A stretch of 64,000 nucleotides of DNA from positions 248,001-312,000 of the forward strand of contig CAVSFO010000009.1 in assembly GCA_963727245.1 (NCBI GenBank), written 5' to 3'. The notes below the pieces were generated by a model. The model worked only from the letters and a program-made list of their open reading frames with translations. It did not search any database and had not been told where the DNA came from. This document shows, piece after piece, positions 18,473 to 28,829 of the stretch (the stretch's first letter is position 1; each line of letters opens with the position of its first letter). The translations under genes and the position numbers were made by a program. Source of the stretch: JBKQVT01 sp963727245. GTDB taxonomy: Bacteria; Planctomycetota; Planctomycetia; Pirellulales; Thermoguttaceae.

Positions 18473-19096
18473 ATGAAGCCGCTCGTCCTCGTCGGCGTGA
18501 CCCTGTGTCTTTTTGCAGCCGGCTGCGATGACTCGAAGAACCCGCTGTCCGACCCAAAGACCGCCAAGATCGACCAGCGGTTGGCCGGCGTCTGGCGCAT
18601 GCGGGACGCAAACAACGTGGTCTACTATCACGTCGGTCAAACTGGCGAGGATGAGAAGTTGCCGCGGGGCGTGCTGCGGGTCGTGGAAGTCGCGCACAGT
18701 GAAGGAAAGGTCCAGCGTCCCGAGGAGTACCTTGTCTTCTCAACCACGCTGGGAGGCAAGACCTATCTGAACGCGACCGGGGGCGGGGAGCAGCGGCTGA
18801 AGCTCTTGGAGGAGAAGGGCTGGAAGCCGGAGGTTGTCGATTCCTACTTCATCTGGAAGTATCAAGTGGACGGCGACAAGCTGCTGATTTGGATGATGGA
18901 TGACGACGCCAAACGGCAGGCTATCAAGGCGGGCAAAATCAAGGGCGTGATCGAGAAGGGGCAGGATTCCGAAAGGGTCCTGTTCACCGACACCAGCGAG
19001 AAGCTCGCCCGTTTCGTCACCGAGGCGGGGGATAGCTTGTTCGAGAAGGAGCCGACGTTACGGTACGAGAGGATCGATGCGGCCAAAAAGCCCTGA
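18473..19096 (+). CDS. hypothetical lipoprotein
   Basis: A 207-residue protein of unknown function. It begins with a signal sequence and lipobox (LVGVTLCLFAAGC), so it should be lipid-anchored outside the cytoplasmic membrane. The mature part is mixed alpha/beta and rich in Lys, Asp and Glu; recognisable phrases are RLAGVWRMRDANNVVYYHV and YFIWKYQVDGDKLLIWMMDD, which resemble lipocalin-like stress or copper-binding lipoproteins only in general shape. An aaccggaggtg ribosome-binding site precedes ATG 18473. No functional neighbour is apparent. Confidence 0.7.
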   Translation: MKPLVLVGVTLCLFAAGCDDSKNPLSDPKTAKIDQRLAGVWRMRDANNVVYYHVGQTGEDEKLPRGVLRVVEVAHSEGKVQRPEEYLVFSTTLGGKTYLNATGGGEQRLKLLEEKGWKPEVVDSYFIWKYQVDGDKLLIWMMDDDAKRQAIKAGKIKGVIEKGQDSERVLFTDTSEKLARFVTEAGDSLFEKEPTLRYERIDAAKKP

Positions 19097-19119
19097 CGGC
19101 GGGCCGCGCGAGCCGGGGG

Positions 19120-19149
19120 TTGTCTTTAGCGGCCCCGCACGCATAGAAT
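19120..19149 (+). promoter_or_regulatory. candidate promoter TTGTCT-N18-TAGAAT for zwf
   Basis: TTGTCT (19120-19125) and TAGAAT (19144-19149) are separated by 18 bases, about 74 bases before the zwf start. Confidence 0.45.
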
Positions 19150-19222
19150 CATGGCGGTCATGATCGTCGGCTTCATGGCGGGAATTTTACGCCACGGCCG
19201 TAGACGACAGGAGGCCGCTGAC

Positions 19223-20625
19223 ATGAGCGACGAAGGCCGCGACTCTGTGCCAGCCGACGCGCTGGTGTGCTTTGGCATCACGGGCGACCTGGCCCACAAG
19301 ATGATCCTGCCTGCCCTGTACGCCATGGTCAAGCACGGCACGCTCCAGGTGCCCGTGATCGGCGTGGCCTTTTCGCATTGGGACCTGGCGCGCCTGCGCG
19401 AGCGTGCCCGGGACAGCATCGCCAAGACCGGCGGCATCGACGACCAGCAGGCCCTGGAGCGGCTGCTTTCGCTGTTGCGTTACCTGGACGCCGACTACAA
19501 CGATCCGGACACGTATCGGCGGCTGAAGGAGACGCTGGCCGGGGCCCGGCGGCCTGCCTTTTACCTGGCCATTCCGCCGGCGATGTTCGCCACGGTCATC
19601 AAGGGGCTGGGGGCGGCGGGCCTGGCCGAGGGCGGCCGCGTCATCGTCGAGAAGCCCTTCGGCCGCGACCTGGCCTCGGCGCAGATCTCAACCGCGTGGC
19701 CGCCTCCGCCTTTCCCGAGGACTCGATCTTCCGCATCGATCACTTCCTGGGGAAAGAGGCGATCATGAATATCCTCTACTTCCGCTTCGCCAATTCTTTC
19801 TTGGAGCCGATCTGGAACCGCGACCACGTGGCGAGCGTGCAGATCACGCTGGCCGAGGATTTCGGCGTGCAGGGCCGCGGCGCCTTCTACGAGACCGCCG
19901 GCTGCCTCCGGGACGTGATCCAGAACCATCTCTTCCAGGTGCTGGCGCTGCTGGCCATGGAGCCGCCGGCCTACCGGGGATTCGACGCCCTGCAGACCGA
20001 AAAACTCAAGGTCTTCAAGGCCATGCGGCCGCTGGGGCCCGACGACGTGGTGCGCGGACAGTTCATCGGCTACCGCAACGAGCCGGGCGTGGCGAAAGAC
20101 TCGGACGTGGAAACGTTTTGCGCCGTGCGGCTGGCGATCGATTCCTGGCGCTGGGCGGGCGTGCCCTGGTATCTCCGCTCCGGCAAGTGCCTGGCGGCGA
20201 CCGCCGCCGAGGTGCTGGTCGAGCTGAAGCCGCCGCCGCAGCGGCTCTTCGCCGACTGCGTCGGGGAGGGTGGCCCGGCCAATTACGTCCGCTTTCACAT
20301 TTCCCCCAACTCGGCCGTCGCCTTGGGCGTCCGGGTGAAGCGCGTCGGCGAGCAGTTCATCGGCGACCAGCGGGAACTCTACCTGCTGGACGTGCAAGCG
20401 GACGAGCACAGCCCCTACGAGCGGCTGCTGGGCGACGCCCTGGCCGGCTCCGGGGCACTGTTTACCCGCGAGGCCACCATCGAGGCGGCCTGGGCCGTGG
20501 TCGAGCCGATCCTCGTGGACCATCATCCGGCGTATCCCTACCAGCCTGGCACGTGGGGGCCGAAGGAGGCGGACGCCCTGATCGCCCCGCACGGAAGCTG
20601 GCACAATTTGGGCGTGGCGAATTGA
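19223..20625 (+). CDS. zwf: glucose-6-phosphate 1-dehydrogenase (frameshifted)
   Basis: Oxidises glucose 6-phosphate with NADP, opening the oxidative pentose phosphate pathway. The cofactor-binding loop is GITGDLAHKMILPALY and the substrate-binding signature is RIDHFLGKEA. EKPFGRDLASAQ is in the first frame and DLNRVAASAFPEDS in the next; restoring one G in the cagat near 19684 joins them. At about 467 residues it is near the family length. The ATG at 19223 follows an acaggagg ribosome-binding site. Neither pgl nor gnd is adjacent. Confidence 0.9.
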
Positions 20626-20656
20626 CTCCGGCCGCTCCCGGGGCCATCGCACAAAA

Positions 20657-20998
20657 GCAATTCTCGCGCAGAGGCGCGGAGACGCAGGGGGAAAATGCCC
20701 TCTTCGACGTATTTAATACGACAGCGCTAACTTGCAGTGCCTACGGAAGTTGACCACGGGGGACACGGAGAGAAGGCAAAAAAGGGCAGAACACGGCATG
20801 GCTACCTGATTCTGACGGAAAACGCATCCGCAACCCCTCGTCATCGTAGAGCACCGATGGAACAGGATTAGCCGCAACCCATTGATACTTTTGCTTTTGC
20901 ACTCCGTGAACTCCGTGTCTCCGTGGTGTACTTAGCGCTGTAGTATCAAGTGCATCTCTTACCTTTTCCCTGCGTCTCTGCGCCTCCGCGCGAGCTTT
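20657..20998. repeat. nested inverted-repeat element (MITE-like)
   Basis: Outer arms of about 26 bases, reading CTCGCGCAGAGGCGCGGAGA on the left (about 20663-20690) and its complement on the right (about 20968-20996), enclose a second, inner pair related to CCACGGGGGACACGGAGAGA (about 20753-20775) and CTCCGTGTCTCCGTGGTG (about 20909-20930). The centre has no gene. The 340-base symmetrical structure looks like a non-autonomous element. Confidence 0.65.
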
Positions 20999-21091
20999 TT
21001 TTGGGCCCGACGGGGCGGCGTCCCGTGAACGGTTGCCGGCCGGGTGATTCGGCTTGGCGGGGGGCTGCCAGGAAAAATTTGGCCTGGTGTA

Positions 21092-21120
21092 TTGCAGACT
21101 ATGTAGATCGCCGCTACGAT
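21092..21120 (+). promoter_or_regulatory. promoter TTGCAG-N17-TACGAT
   Basis: The -35 TTGCAG (21092-21097) and -10 TACGAT (21115-21120) have a 17-base spacer and lie 65 bases before the MFS transporter start. Confidence 0.55.
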
Positions 21121-21184
21121 GGGGGTGCTTGCTCCCGGGAGCGTCTCGCGGGGGGGCCAAAAAGGGAAATCGCGGTCAGGAGAA

Positions 21185-22372
21185 ATGGACATGGTACAGG
21201 CGGTGGCGCTGTTTTGTTCGTTCGGACTGGGCGTATGCTTCTCGCTCCTGGGCTCACTCAGCGTCAAGCTGATGCCGCGGCTGAAGATCGACCAGGCCAA
21301 GTTCGGCTCGCTGGTGACGGCCTTCATGAGCGCCTGCCTGGTGGCCTCGCTGCTGATCGGCGTCGTCACCGACCGGCTGGGCTACCGGCCGGTAGCGATT
21401 TTCGGGTTCGCCATGACGGCAGTCTGCATTTTCCTCTTCGCCCGCGCCAAGTCGTACGGGGCCGTGTTCTTCGCGTGCCTGCTGTTTGGGTTCGGCGCCA
21501 TGGCGCTGAACGTCGGGGCCAACACGCTGCTTCCCCATGTGCTGTTTGACGGGAAGCGCGAAATGGCGGCCCTGAACCTTGGCAACGTGTCGTTCGGCGT
21601 GGGGCTGCTGTTGGCCCCGCTGTTGTTGAGCTTCCTGTTTCGCAAGCTGTCCTATGAGGCGGCGGTAACGGTCTTGGCGGTGATCATCGCGATTCCGGTG
21701 GTGCTGGCCGTGTTGGCAACCTATCCTGTCCAGGAGACCGGGGCCTTCAAGTTCTCCGCGGTGCTGTCCTTGCTGGCCAAGCCGGCGGTGGTGCTGGCCT
21801 TTCTGGCCCTGTTCTGCTATACGGCCTTGGACGCCTCGTTCAGCAACTGGCTGCCGGCATGTGGGAAAGAGATTATTATCGGGGCCCGCCCCGGCGCCGA
21901 TCCGGGGGCTGTCGACGCCTCGGCCCAGCGACTGATCTCGGTGTACGCGGTGGCGATCATGGTCGGCCGGCTGGCGGCCAGCCAGATTCCGGCGTTGGAC
22001 AAGGAAGGCTACTCGTACATGGCAGCCGCTTCGGTGTTGGTCGCCCTGTTGGTCGCCTGGATGGCTTGGACGCGGCGCCCCGCGGTGGCCTGGCTGCTGG
22101 TGTTCGCGGTGGGACTGCTCACCGCGCCCTTCTTCGCGGCGGCGGTGGTCGGCACCAGGGCCAGTACCGACCCGTCGCTTCACGGCACCGCGTTCGGCAT
22201 CATCTTCGCCGGGGCGTTGCTGGGTGGGGCCACCGTGCCCAAGGCCATCGGCAACCTGGCCCGCGGATCGAGCGTGCAGAGGAGCATGGTGTTGCTGGCG
22301 CCGATTTGCGCGGTCCTTGTGGTCCTGGCCGCAACCCTGTACTACCTGCCCGTCATCGTGAAGTGGTTTTGA
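21185..22372 (+). CDS. major facilitator superfamily transporter
   Basis: A 395-residue protein with about twelve hydrophobic segments. The loop DRLGYRPVAIFG after the second segment is the MFS signature between helices 2 and 3, and GANTLLPHVLF and SFSNWLPACGKEI are typical of the sugar/fucose-permease-like branch. It is probably a proton-coupled uptake carrier in the cytoplasmic membrane; the substrate is not clear. ATG 21185 is preferred because aggagaa lies just upstream (a second ATG is at 21191). It is monocistronic, with its own promoter and a repeat block downstream. Confidence 0.8.
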   Translation: MDMVQAVALFCSFGLGVCFSLLGSLSVKLMPRLKIDQAKFGSLVTAFMSACLVASLLIGVVTDRLGYRPVAIFGFAMTAVCIFLFARAKSYGAVFFACLLFGFGAMALNVGANTLLPHVLFDGKREMAALNLGNVSFGVGLLLAPLLLSFLFRKLSYEAAVTVLAVIIAIPVVLAVLATYPVQETGAFKFSAVLSLLAKPAVVLAFLALFCYTALDASFSNWLPACGKEIIIGARPGADPGAVDASAQRLISVYAVAIMVGRLAASQIPALDKEGYSYMAAASVLVALLVAWMAWTRRPAVAWLLVFAVGLLTAPFFAAAVVGTRASTDPSLHGTAFGIIFAGALLGGATVPKAIGNLARGSSVQRSMVLLAPICAVLVVLAATLYYLPVIVKWF

Positions 22373-22397
22373 GGCAGCCTGCCGGCAACTTCGTCGG

Positions 22398-22585
22398 GTG
22401 GCACTGGCTTTGCCAGTGTTTGGGGCTCCTTGGCGCCCCAGCGTGCTGAGGATGCAGATACGGAAGCACTGGCGGAGCCAGTGGCACCCGACGGAAGCAC
22501 TGGCGGAGCCAGTGGCACCCGACAGAAGCACTGGCGGAGCCGGTGGCACCGGACGGAAGCACTGGCGGAGCCGGTGGCACCCTAC
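22398..22585. repeat. family A palindrome followed by a four-copy 31-base tandem array
   Basis: A single family A palindrome (22398-22418) is followed, after a 43-base gap, by four direct copies of a 31-base unit starting at 22462, 22493, 22524 and 22555. Each unit is GGAAGCACTGGCGGAGCC followed by rGTGGCACC and a short linker, and contains one palindrome. Only a few positions differ between the copies. Confidence 0.9.
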
Positions 22586-22607
22586 GGCAGATTTCGCAGC
22601 CATCCTG

Positions 22608-22635
22608 TTGCACGTGCCCGGCGGCGGATTATAAT
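22608..22635 (+). promoter_or_regulatory. promoter TTGCAC-N16-TATAAT
   Basis: The -35 TTGCAC (22608-22613) and a perfect -10 TATAAT (22630-22635) are separated by 16 bases and lie immediately after the tandem repeat array, upstream of the beta-helix gene. Confidence 0.6.
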
Positions 22636-22775
22636 GAGGCAGTGTTATTGTCCCGCCTAGAATCCCCCCCTGTAGTGGCCGGCCGGCATGGTTTGATCTC
22701 TGCGAGTCTCCGCACGCGAGACTGCCCGCCGTGGATTGTCCCCGCCGCCTGACCACGCCACCTTGGAGACCCACC

Positions 22776-24964
22776 ATGGTTGCAACGTCTTGTTTGTGTC
22801 GGCTGTCTCGTTTCCAGGTTTCGCGGACGTGGTTGCTCGTGCGCTGGGCGCCGTGCTGGCCGCGGTCGCCATCGCGCGGGCCCAGGCGCCTGTTACCGCC
22901 GGCCTGCTGCCGCTAGAGATCACCCAAGACACCGTGCTCGAGCCGGGAAAGACCTACGGAGCGATCGTCATCAAGGCCTCGAACATCACCCTGGACGGCC
23001 GCGGGGCCTGGCTGATCGGCGCCACCCAGGGCGATCCCAAGACTTATACGGGAGTGGGCATCTCGGGCGACGGGGTCTCGAACGTGACGCTCAAGAATGT
23101 CAACGCCAGGGGTTTTGACATCGGCCTGAAAATCGCCCACGGCAGCAAGTGGACCGTCGAGGGCTGCAACTTTTCCGACAACTTCCACTATCCCAAGGCG
23201 GGCTGGGGCGAACTCGGCCTCCACGGCGGCATCGTGCTGTTGGCGGCCGATCATTGCACGCTCCGCAAGAACAAGGCCAACCACGTCTGGGACGCCTGCC
23301 GGATGGAAAACTCCAACTACAACCTGGTCGAGGAGAACGACTTCTCCCACACCTCGAACACCTGCCTGAGCCTGTTCACCTCCTGCCACAACAAGGCCCT
23401 GAACAACAATCTCAGTCATGGCATCCGCATCGACCCCGGCGAGACCCACGCCCGCGATTCGGCCTGCGTGCTGGTCCAGGCCGGCTCGGACGACAATTAC
23501 TACGCCCACAACGACATCACCTACGGCGGCGACGGCGTGTTCATCCGCGTGTATGCCGGCTGGACGAGCGCCGGCAACGTGTTCGAGTGGAACGACACCT
23601 CGTACGCCAACAACAATTGCATCGAGGCCCAGTGCCCGCGCAACACCTATCGCCACAACAAGGCCAACCACGGCAGCCACGGTATTTGGGTGGGCTGGTC
23701 GAACGAGACGATCTTGGAGGACAACGAGGCCTGTTACAACGGTCTGCTCAGCGGGTTCCACAACGCCCCCTGGGGCTTCACGTACGTGCCGGGCGGGGGG
23801 CAAAGCGGCGCCGCCGGCATCATCATGGCCGGCATGTGCAACCACACGATCTGTCGCGGCAATAAGTGCATCGGCAACAACGGCTGCGGCCTGTGCCTCT
23901 TCGGCGACAACTCGAAGGAGCACAAGTTCACCGCCTGGCACTGGGTCCTCGAGAATAACGTCATCAAGGACAATCGCTGGGGCCTCTACATGGAGTTCGC
24001 CGACTGGATCGACATGGCGGGCAACGTGATCGAGAACAACCGCGACGGCAACATCATCGAAGGGGGCACGCACACGAACATCATCGTGCACCCGGACAAT
24101 CCGCAGATCACCCTGCCGCCGCAGATCAAGCTGGTGGCGCCGACGCCGGCGGTCCCCGGCCAGCCGGTGCCGATACGGATGGGCCAGCCCGTCGTGCTGG
24201 ACGCCTCGGGCAGCACGGACCCCGGCGGCAACCCGCTCAGCTTCCGCTGGGACTTCGCCGACGGGACGACCGCCACCGGGCCCCGCGTAACGCACGTCTT
24301 CGACAAGATCGGCCCGCACAGCGTGGGCGTGACGGTCACCAACGGCCGCTTCTCGGACCTCGCCTACCGCGATTTCCTCGCCTTCGAGGACGTCCCCGAG
24401 TTCGGCACCGAGGGCCAGGCCGGCGATTGGACCTGGCAAGAGGTGCAGGGGCGCGACGGCCTGCACGTGCAGCGTGGGCGTGAAACCAAGCTGGGACCGG
24501 CGGTGCCCATTGTCAATCCGCAAACCAAGCTGGAATTCGTCGATGACCACGACGTCGTGCTGATGGGCAAGTCGTCGCTGGGGCTCCGCGTCGCGCCCAG
24601 CGGCAATCCCATCAGCATGCTCTATCCGCGCTCGAAGAACGCCGGCATCCCGCTGGCGGGCAAGACCGAGTTGGTCTTCTGGGTGAAGATGATCAACACG
24701 AACATTCACGCCTGGAAGGGGCTGATGCCCACCGTGACGCTCTATGAAACGCCCACCAAGTTCTGCGAGTTGCGGCCCTACGACGACCCGCACAACTGGC
24801 AGGGCGGCATCGACTGGGTCCACAAGTCGGTGCCGCTGCACGGCAGCGACGTGTGGTTGCTCAAGGGTGAAGTGCCCAAGACGCTGAACTGGATGACCAT
24901 CGAGTTTTACCCCTGGGGCGGCGCCCCCTTCCGCACCTGGCTCGACGGCATGGCGATAAAATAA
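22776..24964 (+). CDS. secreted right-handed beta-helix (NosD-like) protein with PKD domain
   Basis: About 729 residues. Residues about 40-440 are right-handed parallel beta-helix repeats of the NosD/carbohydrate-binding type (NITLDGRGAWLIGA, VSNVTLKNVNARGFDIGLKI, ENNVIKDNRWGLYMEF). Next comes a PKD domain (VLDASGSTDPGGNPLSFRWD) and a C-terminal beta-rich domain of about 190 residues. The signal peptide is split: MVATSCLCRLSRFQVSRTWL reads from ATG 22776, and its hydrophobic core LGAVLAAVAIARAQA is in the frame of the main body. An indel near 22838 therefore explains the missing start. It is probably an exported polysaccharide-binding protein or lyase; no catalytic residues can be assigned. 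Confidence 0.78.
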
Positions 24965-25029
24965 CGGCCCGCCAAGGAATAAGCCGTCGTCCAGGAAGAG
25001 CTTCCTGTTTCGGGACAGCCCCGCGCGGG

Positions 25030-25104
25030 GTGCCACTGCTGGCTCGTCCAGCAGTGCCGAAGCGCCGCGGGCAGCAACACTGCTGGACAAGCCAGCAGTG
25101 GCAC
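25030..25104. repeat. dispersed inverted repeat family B, between convergent genes
   Basis: Arms reading GTGCCACTGCTGGCTCGTCC.. and its complement lie exactly between the 3' ends of the beta-helix gene and the restriction-modification gene. It could act as a bidirectional terminator. Confidence 0.8.
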
Positions 25105-25115
25105 TCGGCGGCCAG

Positions 25116-28100
25116 TTATTCCGCCGGCTTTGCGCCCGGGATCGCCGCTTTCGCGTCCGTGCGTGCGACTGGCCAATCGAATGCCGCCGCCTTCACCTTG
25201 TTGTAGTTCTCGTCGAGTTGCGGTTGCAGCAGGATGATGGCCGCGATGCGCCGGGCGGTGTTCATCACTTCGCGGACCTCTTCCGGCTTCAGGGCCCGGC
25301 CAAGAATTTTATCCTCCCGGTAGCTCAACCACTTCTTGATGACCTGGTAGCCGCCGATGGTATACTCCCATACGTTCCGGGGAATATTACGCCAGTGGGC
25401 CGTCTCGTTCAGGAACACGTCCAATGTGCCGTCGCCCAGCAGCCGCCGCACTTCGGCGGGCGACATTTCCCGCGCCGCTGCTTCCGCGTCGATGGCCTGG
25501 GCTTCGTTTTCAGCGTACTTGCGCTCGGCCACTTTGCCCTTGCCTGGCATGACCGCGTTCGCTTTGCCGAGATGCCCCCAACCGGCTGTTACGGCCAGAT
25601 CGCCGGTGTCCTCGTCCAGCGTCCCACCTCCCAGTTTTGAGGGCACGCCGATGGTCCTGAGCATGGGAGAGGTCTTCCCGCACGTTACCCCGGGCACGTC
25701 GGCTTCCGTGTCCAAAAGGGACGCAATTTGCTCGCCCAGCGCTGCCGACGCTTCCAGGGCCTCGCGGGAATCGGGCAACGGGATGCGCGGCCAGTCGCGG
25801 CGGATGCCGTCGGCGTTTTCGGTCAGGTAAGCGGGGCTGTAGCCGATCGCCACGGTGTGCATCCAAATAAGTCCCGCGGTCTTGCCGTCCGTATCTGGGT
25901 CGTTGATGCCCAGACCGGCCAAATATGCACGTGCCAATTTCGAGAGATTTGCTACCGGGACATCCGGCGGCTCTTCCCCGATTAAATTGAGAAGGGCCCG
26001 TTTTGCCCTCGGGGCCAACCGCTGGCCGTTGAGGAGCTGTAGAGGGAAGTAGTAGGCGTGGCCGCGAATGGCGTCGTTGTCGCCCACGAGCCTGGTACAA
26101 CAGAAGGGGACACCCTCGGGTGAGGCAACGCCGGCCGGGCGCGTCATCAGAAATGAATTTCCCCTCCAGCACTGCGCCCAAAGCAACGGGCGCGGCTCGT
26201 TCCAGACAGGACGCACGGAAGAGTAATAACACCACCGGGTTTCAAGCGGTCGCAGGGCGTAACGGCACAGGCACTTGGGGTCGAACGGTTCTGCCGCAAC
26301 GGCCTTGGCCCGCGTGTCCTTGGCGATGCAGCGGGCAGCGTCCTCGGTTAGCGCAGTGTGCCGAACCAGATATTCCTCCCACGAAAGCGTCGCGTCGAAG
26401 TAGTCACGCATTCGCGATTCGAGCGCATCGCGGTCTATGTCGATCAGCGCTCCGCCGCGCTTTTCCATCAGCCCATTGAACGGCGCCACGGCGCACAAAT
26501 CGACGACCTTGGGCCAATCCGTGTAGTTCGCCGCCACGTCTTCCGGTCTGAAGGAAAAGCGGCCCTCCGGGCGCGACTCGGCCAGCGCATACGAGGCGTC
26601 GCTGTTCTCGGCCTCCAGGCTTGCCAGCAGGGCGGCGCGTTTGTTCACGCCCCAGAAATGCCGGAAGCGGACCGTTGGTTTCTTCTGGCGCGCGGGCTTG
26701 CGGACCATAACGCAAACGGCCGTGCCCACTCGGATGCCTTCACGGTTGTAATCGGTCGAGAAGACGGAGGGGTCGGGCTTTCCCTCGGGGGTCAGCTTGC
26801 CGGTTTCCCGGCTATCGCCGTTCATGCAGTCAAACCACAGTTTGTCGAACTCGGCAAGGAATCGCTGGCGCATCACGACAAAGGACGGATCGCTCAGGTA
26901 GGAAAAATTGGAAATGAACGACACCACGCCCTTGCCGCTCATCTCGGCAATACGCCGCTCGGCCAGGCGAAAGAAACGGACGTAAAGATCGTCGAGGTTG
27001 AACTTCTTGATGCCCCAGCCGCCGGCGATTGGCGGGCTTGTTCAGGTCCTTCTTGTAGGGCTCGACCAGCCCTTGTTCTTCCTCGGGGCTGACGCCGGCA
27101 AAGGCGTTATAGGGCGGGTTGCCGAGCACCACCAGAATCTTCTTGTCGCGTTTTACGTGCTCGGCCGCGTCGCGCTCGTCCTGCAGCTCGGCCCAGGCCA
27201 TGACTTGTTGCTTAGGGCCTTTCGGCGGCTCCCAGCCGGTCAGGGCATTGGTCAGATAGACGCCGACGCGCTCGCCCTTCTTTTGCGACAGCGGGGCACC
27301 TTCGGCTTGCAGCATGCAGCCCTAATTGCAGGTGCGACACCACAAAGGGCGCGGGCATGATTTCAAAGCCGAACACGCGGTTGATGGCCGCTTGCTTTCA
27401 CGTCATGACGCCACCAGTCCGTCGTCGTGCTTCTCGCGCAGCGTTACGCGCGATCTGTCTCAGCACTTCGACCAGATACGCCCCCGTGCCGCAACAGGGG
27501 TCCAGCACGATGACGTTCGGATCGGCCAGCCCGTCGGGCAGGTCCAGTTCCTCGCGCAAGACCCGATCCACGCGGGCCACTTGGTACTTGACGATTTCGG
27601 GCGGCGTGTACCACACGCCCAGCGCTTTGCGCAACTCCGGGTCGTAGGCTTCCAAGAACGGTTCATAGAAGTATTGAACCGCGTGTTCATCTTCGAAGTT
27701 CTGCGAAGAACTCGCCGCGATCCACGCGATTCAACACGCCGGCGGCCCAATCCAGCACTTCCACCAGCCCGAGGTCCTTCAGCTTGCTCGGCGTTGCCAC
27801 CGCTTCGTACAACGTGCGGATGAAGGGAACGTGCATCGACCATTCGGCGGTCCGCCAATCGAACTTCGCCTCGGGGCCGGGGTTGTCCTTGTGCCAGCGG
27901 ACCCAGGCGGAGAAGACGCCGTAGAAGAGCGTTTGCACCAGCGTCGAACGGAAGAAATGCTCGCCCTTCTCGTCAGTAAACTTCATTCCCAGGGCTTCTT
28001 CCAGGGCGGATCGAAGCGTTTGCAGCGCCGGCAATTCTTTCTTTTGCTCGACGCGGACGAGGGCATCGCGGGCGTAGGACGCCAGGAACCACGCCACGTC

Positions 28101-28728
28101 TTTCGGCTTGGTCAGCGGCGCGGCGTGAAGGCAGCACCGCTTGATGAACTCGATGAATTGCTCGCCCTGGGCCTCGGCCGTAGCACGCGGGTGCGCGGCC
28201 TTGCGCTGCCAGAAATCGGCTTCGCTGTCGGCCAGGGCGAAGGATTCCCGCTCCACCGGCTCGCCCGCCGGGCCGCGCTCCACAATCAGAAAATCGCGCA
28301 GGTTGGAGACCAGAACAATGCCATAAGTGTTCAGGTACTTTTTGACTTGCTCCGATGGCGGCAATCGCCTTGGCGTCGGGCTTGGTTCCCTTGGCTTCGA
28401 TGGCCCCCCGCGCCGGCAGTTGGCCGGCCTTGGGCGAGCCGTCGGCTTGTCGCTGGAACTGGTCGGCGGTGAACAGCCCGCCGTCGGGCAGGCCGGCCCC
28501 GAGGTCGCTGAGATTGATAATGCAGCGAACCTTCGGCCTGAGGGTCTTGCCCACCTCGTTGAATAGGTTGGACAGGGCGGGATAGTAGGACGTTTCGGTC
28601 ACGCCGGCGCCCGAGGCGCGGATCGCGCTGAGTTCGGAAAGATACCCTTCGAGCATGCGCCCGGCCCCACCCGCCTCTTGGTCGGGCTCATGGTCGGTCG
28701 TTCCGCCGGTGGCTCGTCGTTTGGCCAT
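25116..28728 (-). pseudogene. single-chain restriction-modification enzyme, type ISP/IIG-like (fragmented)
   Basis: About 1,200 residues spread over several frames. The N-terminus (start 28728, MAKRRATGG) has a possible PD-(D/E)xK nuclease site: LPDGGLF followed by GAIEAKGTKPD. Then come the N6-adenine methyltransferase motif I (VLDPCCGTGAYLVEVL) and motif IV (LGNPPYNAFAG), followed by a target-recognition region ending in IPRNVWEYTIGGYQVIKKWL, characteristic of the type ISP C-terminal specificity domain. No helicase motifs are seen. Breaks lie near 28358, 27697, 27312 and 27010, and there is an in-frame TGA at 27398-27400. Some may be assembly errors, but the number of lesions and the nonsense codon allow real decay. 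Confidence 0.72.
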
Positions 28729-28829
28729 GTCGGGCGTCTCCGTGGGGGGCAAGCTCGGAAAGCCATAGTTTACCCCGACGCGGGGGAATTGAACAGGCTT
28801 CCAGAGACGCCCGCGCTCGTGGCCGGCGG

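Noticed and set aside
20640..21180. Small RNA gene in the gap after zwf
   Set aside because: The strong secondary structure is explained by nested inverted repeats, and no promoter/terminator pair frames a defined RNA.
22462..22585. Possible CRISPR array
   Set aside because: The four 31-base units abut each other with no spacers, and each holds a palindrome shared with dispersed repeats.
22913..25090. A 725-residue open frame antisense to the beta-helix gene
   Set aside because: Its composition is typical of a GC-rich shadow and it has no motifs, whereas the plus strand has beta-helix and PKD patterns.
27398..27400. In-frame TGA as a selenocysteine codon in the restriction-modification gene
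   Set aside because: Position is in the methyltransferase linker, where no selenoprotein is known, and several frameshifts are nearby; error or decay is simpler.
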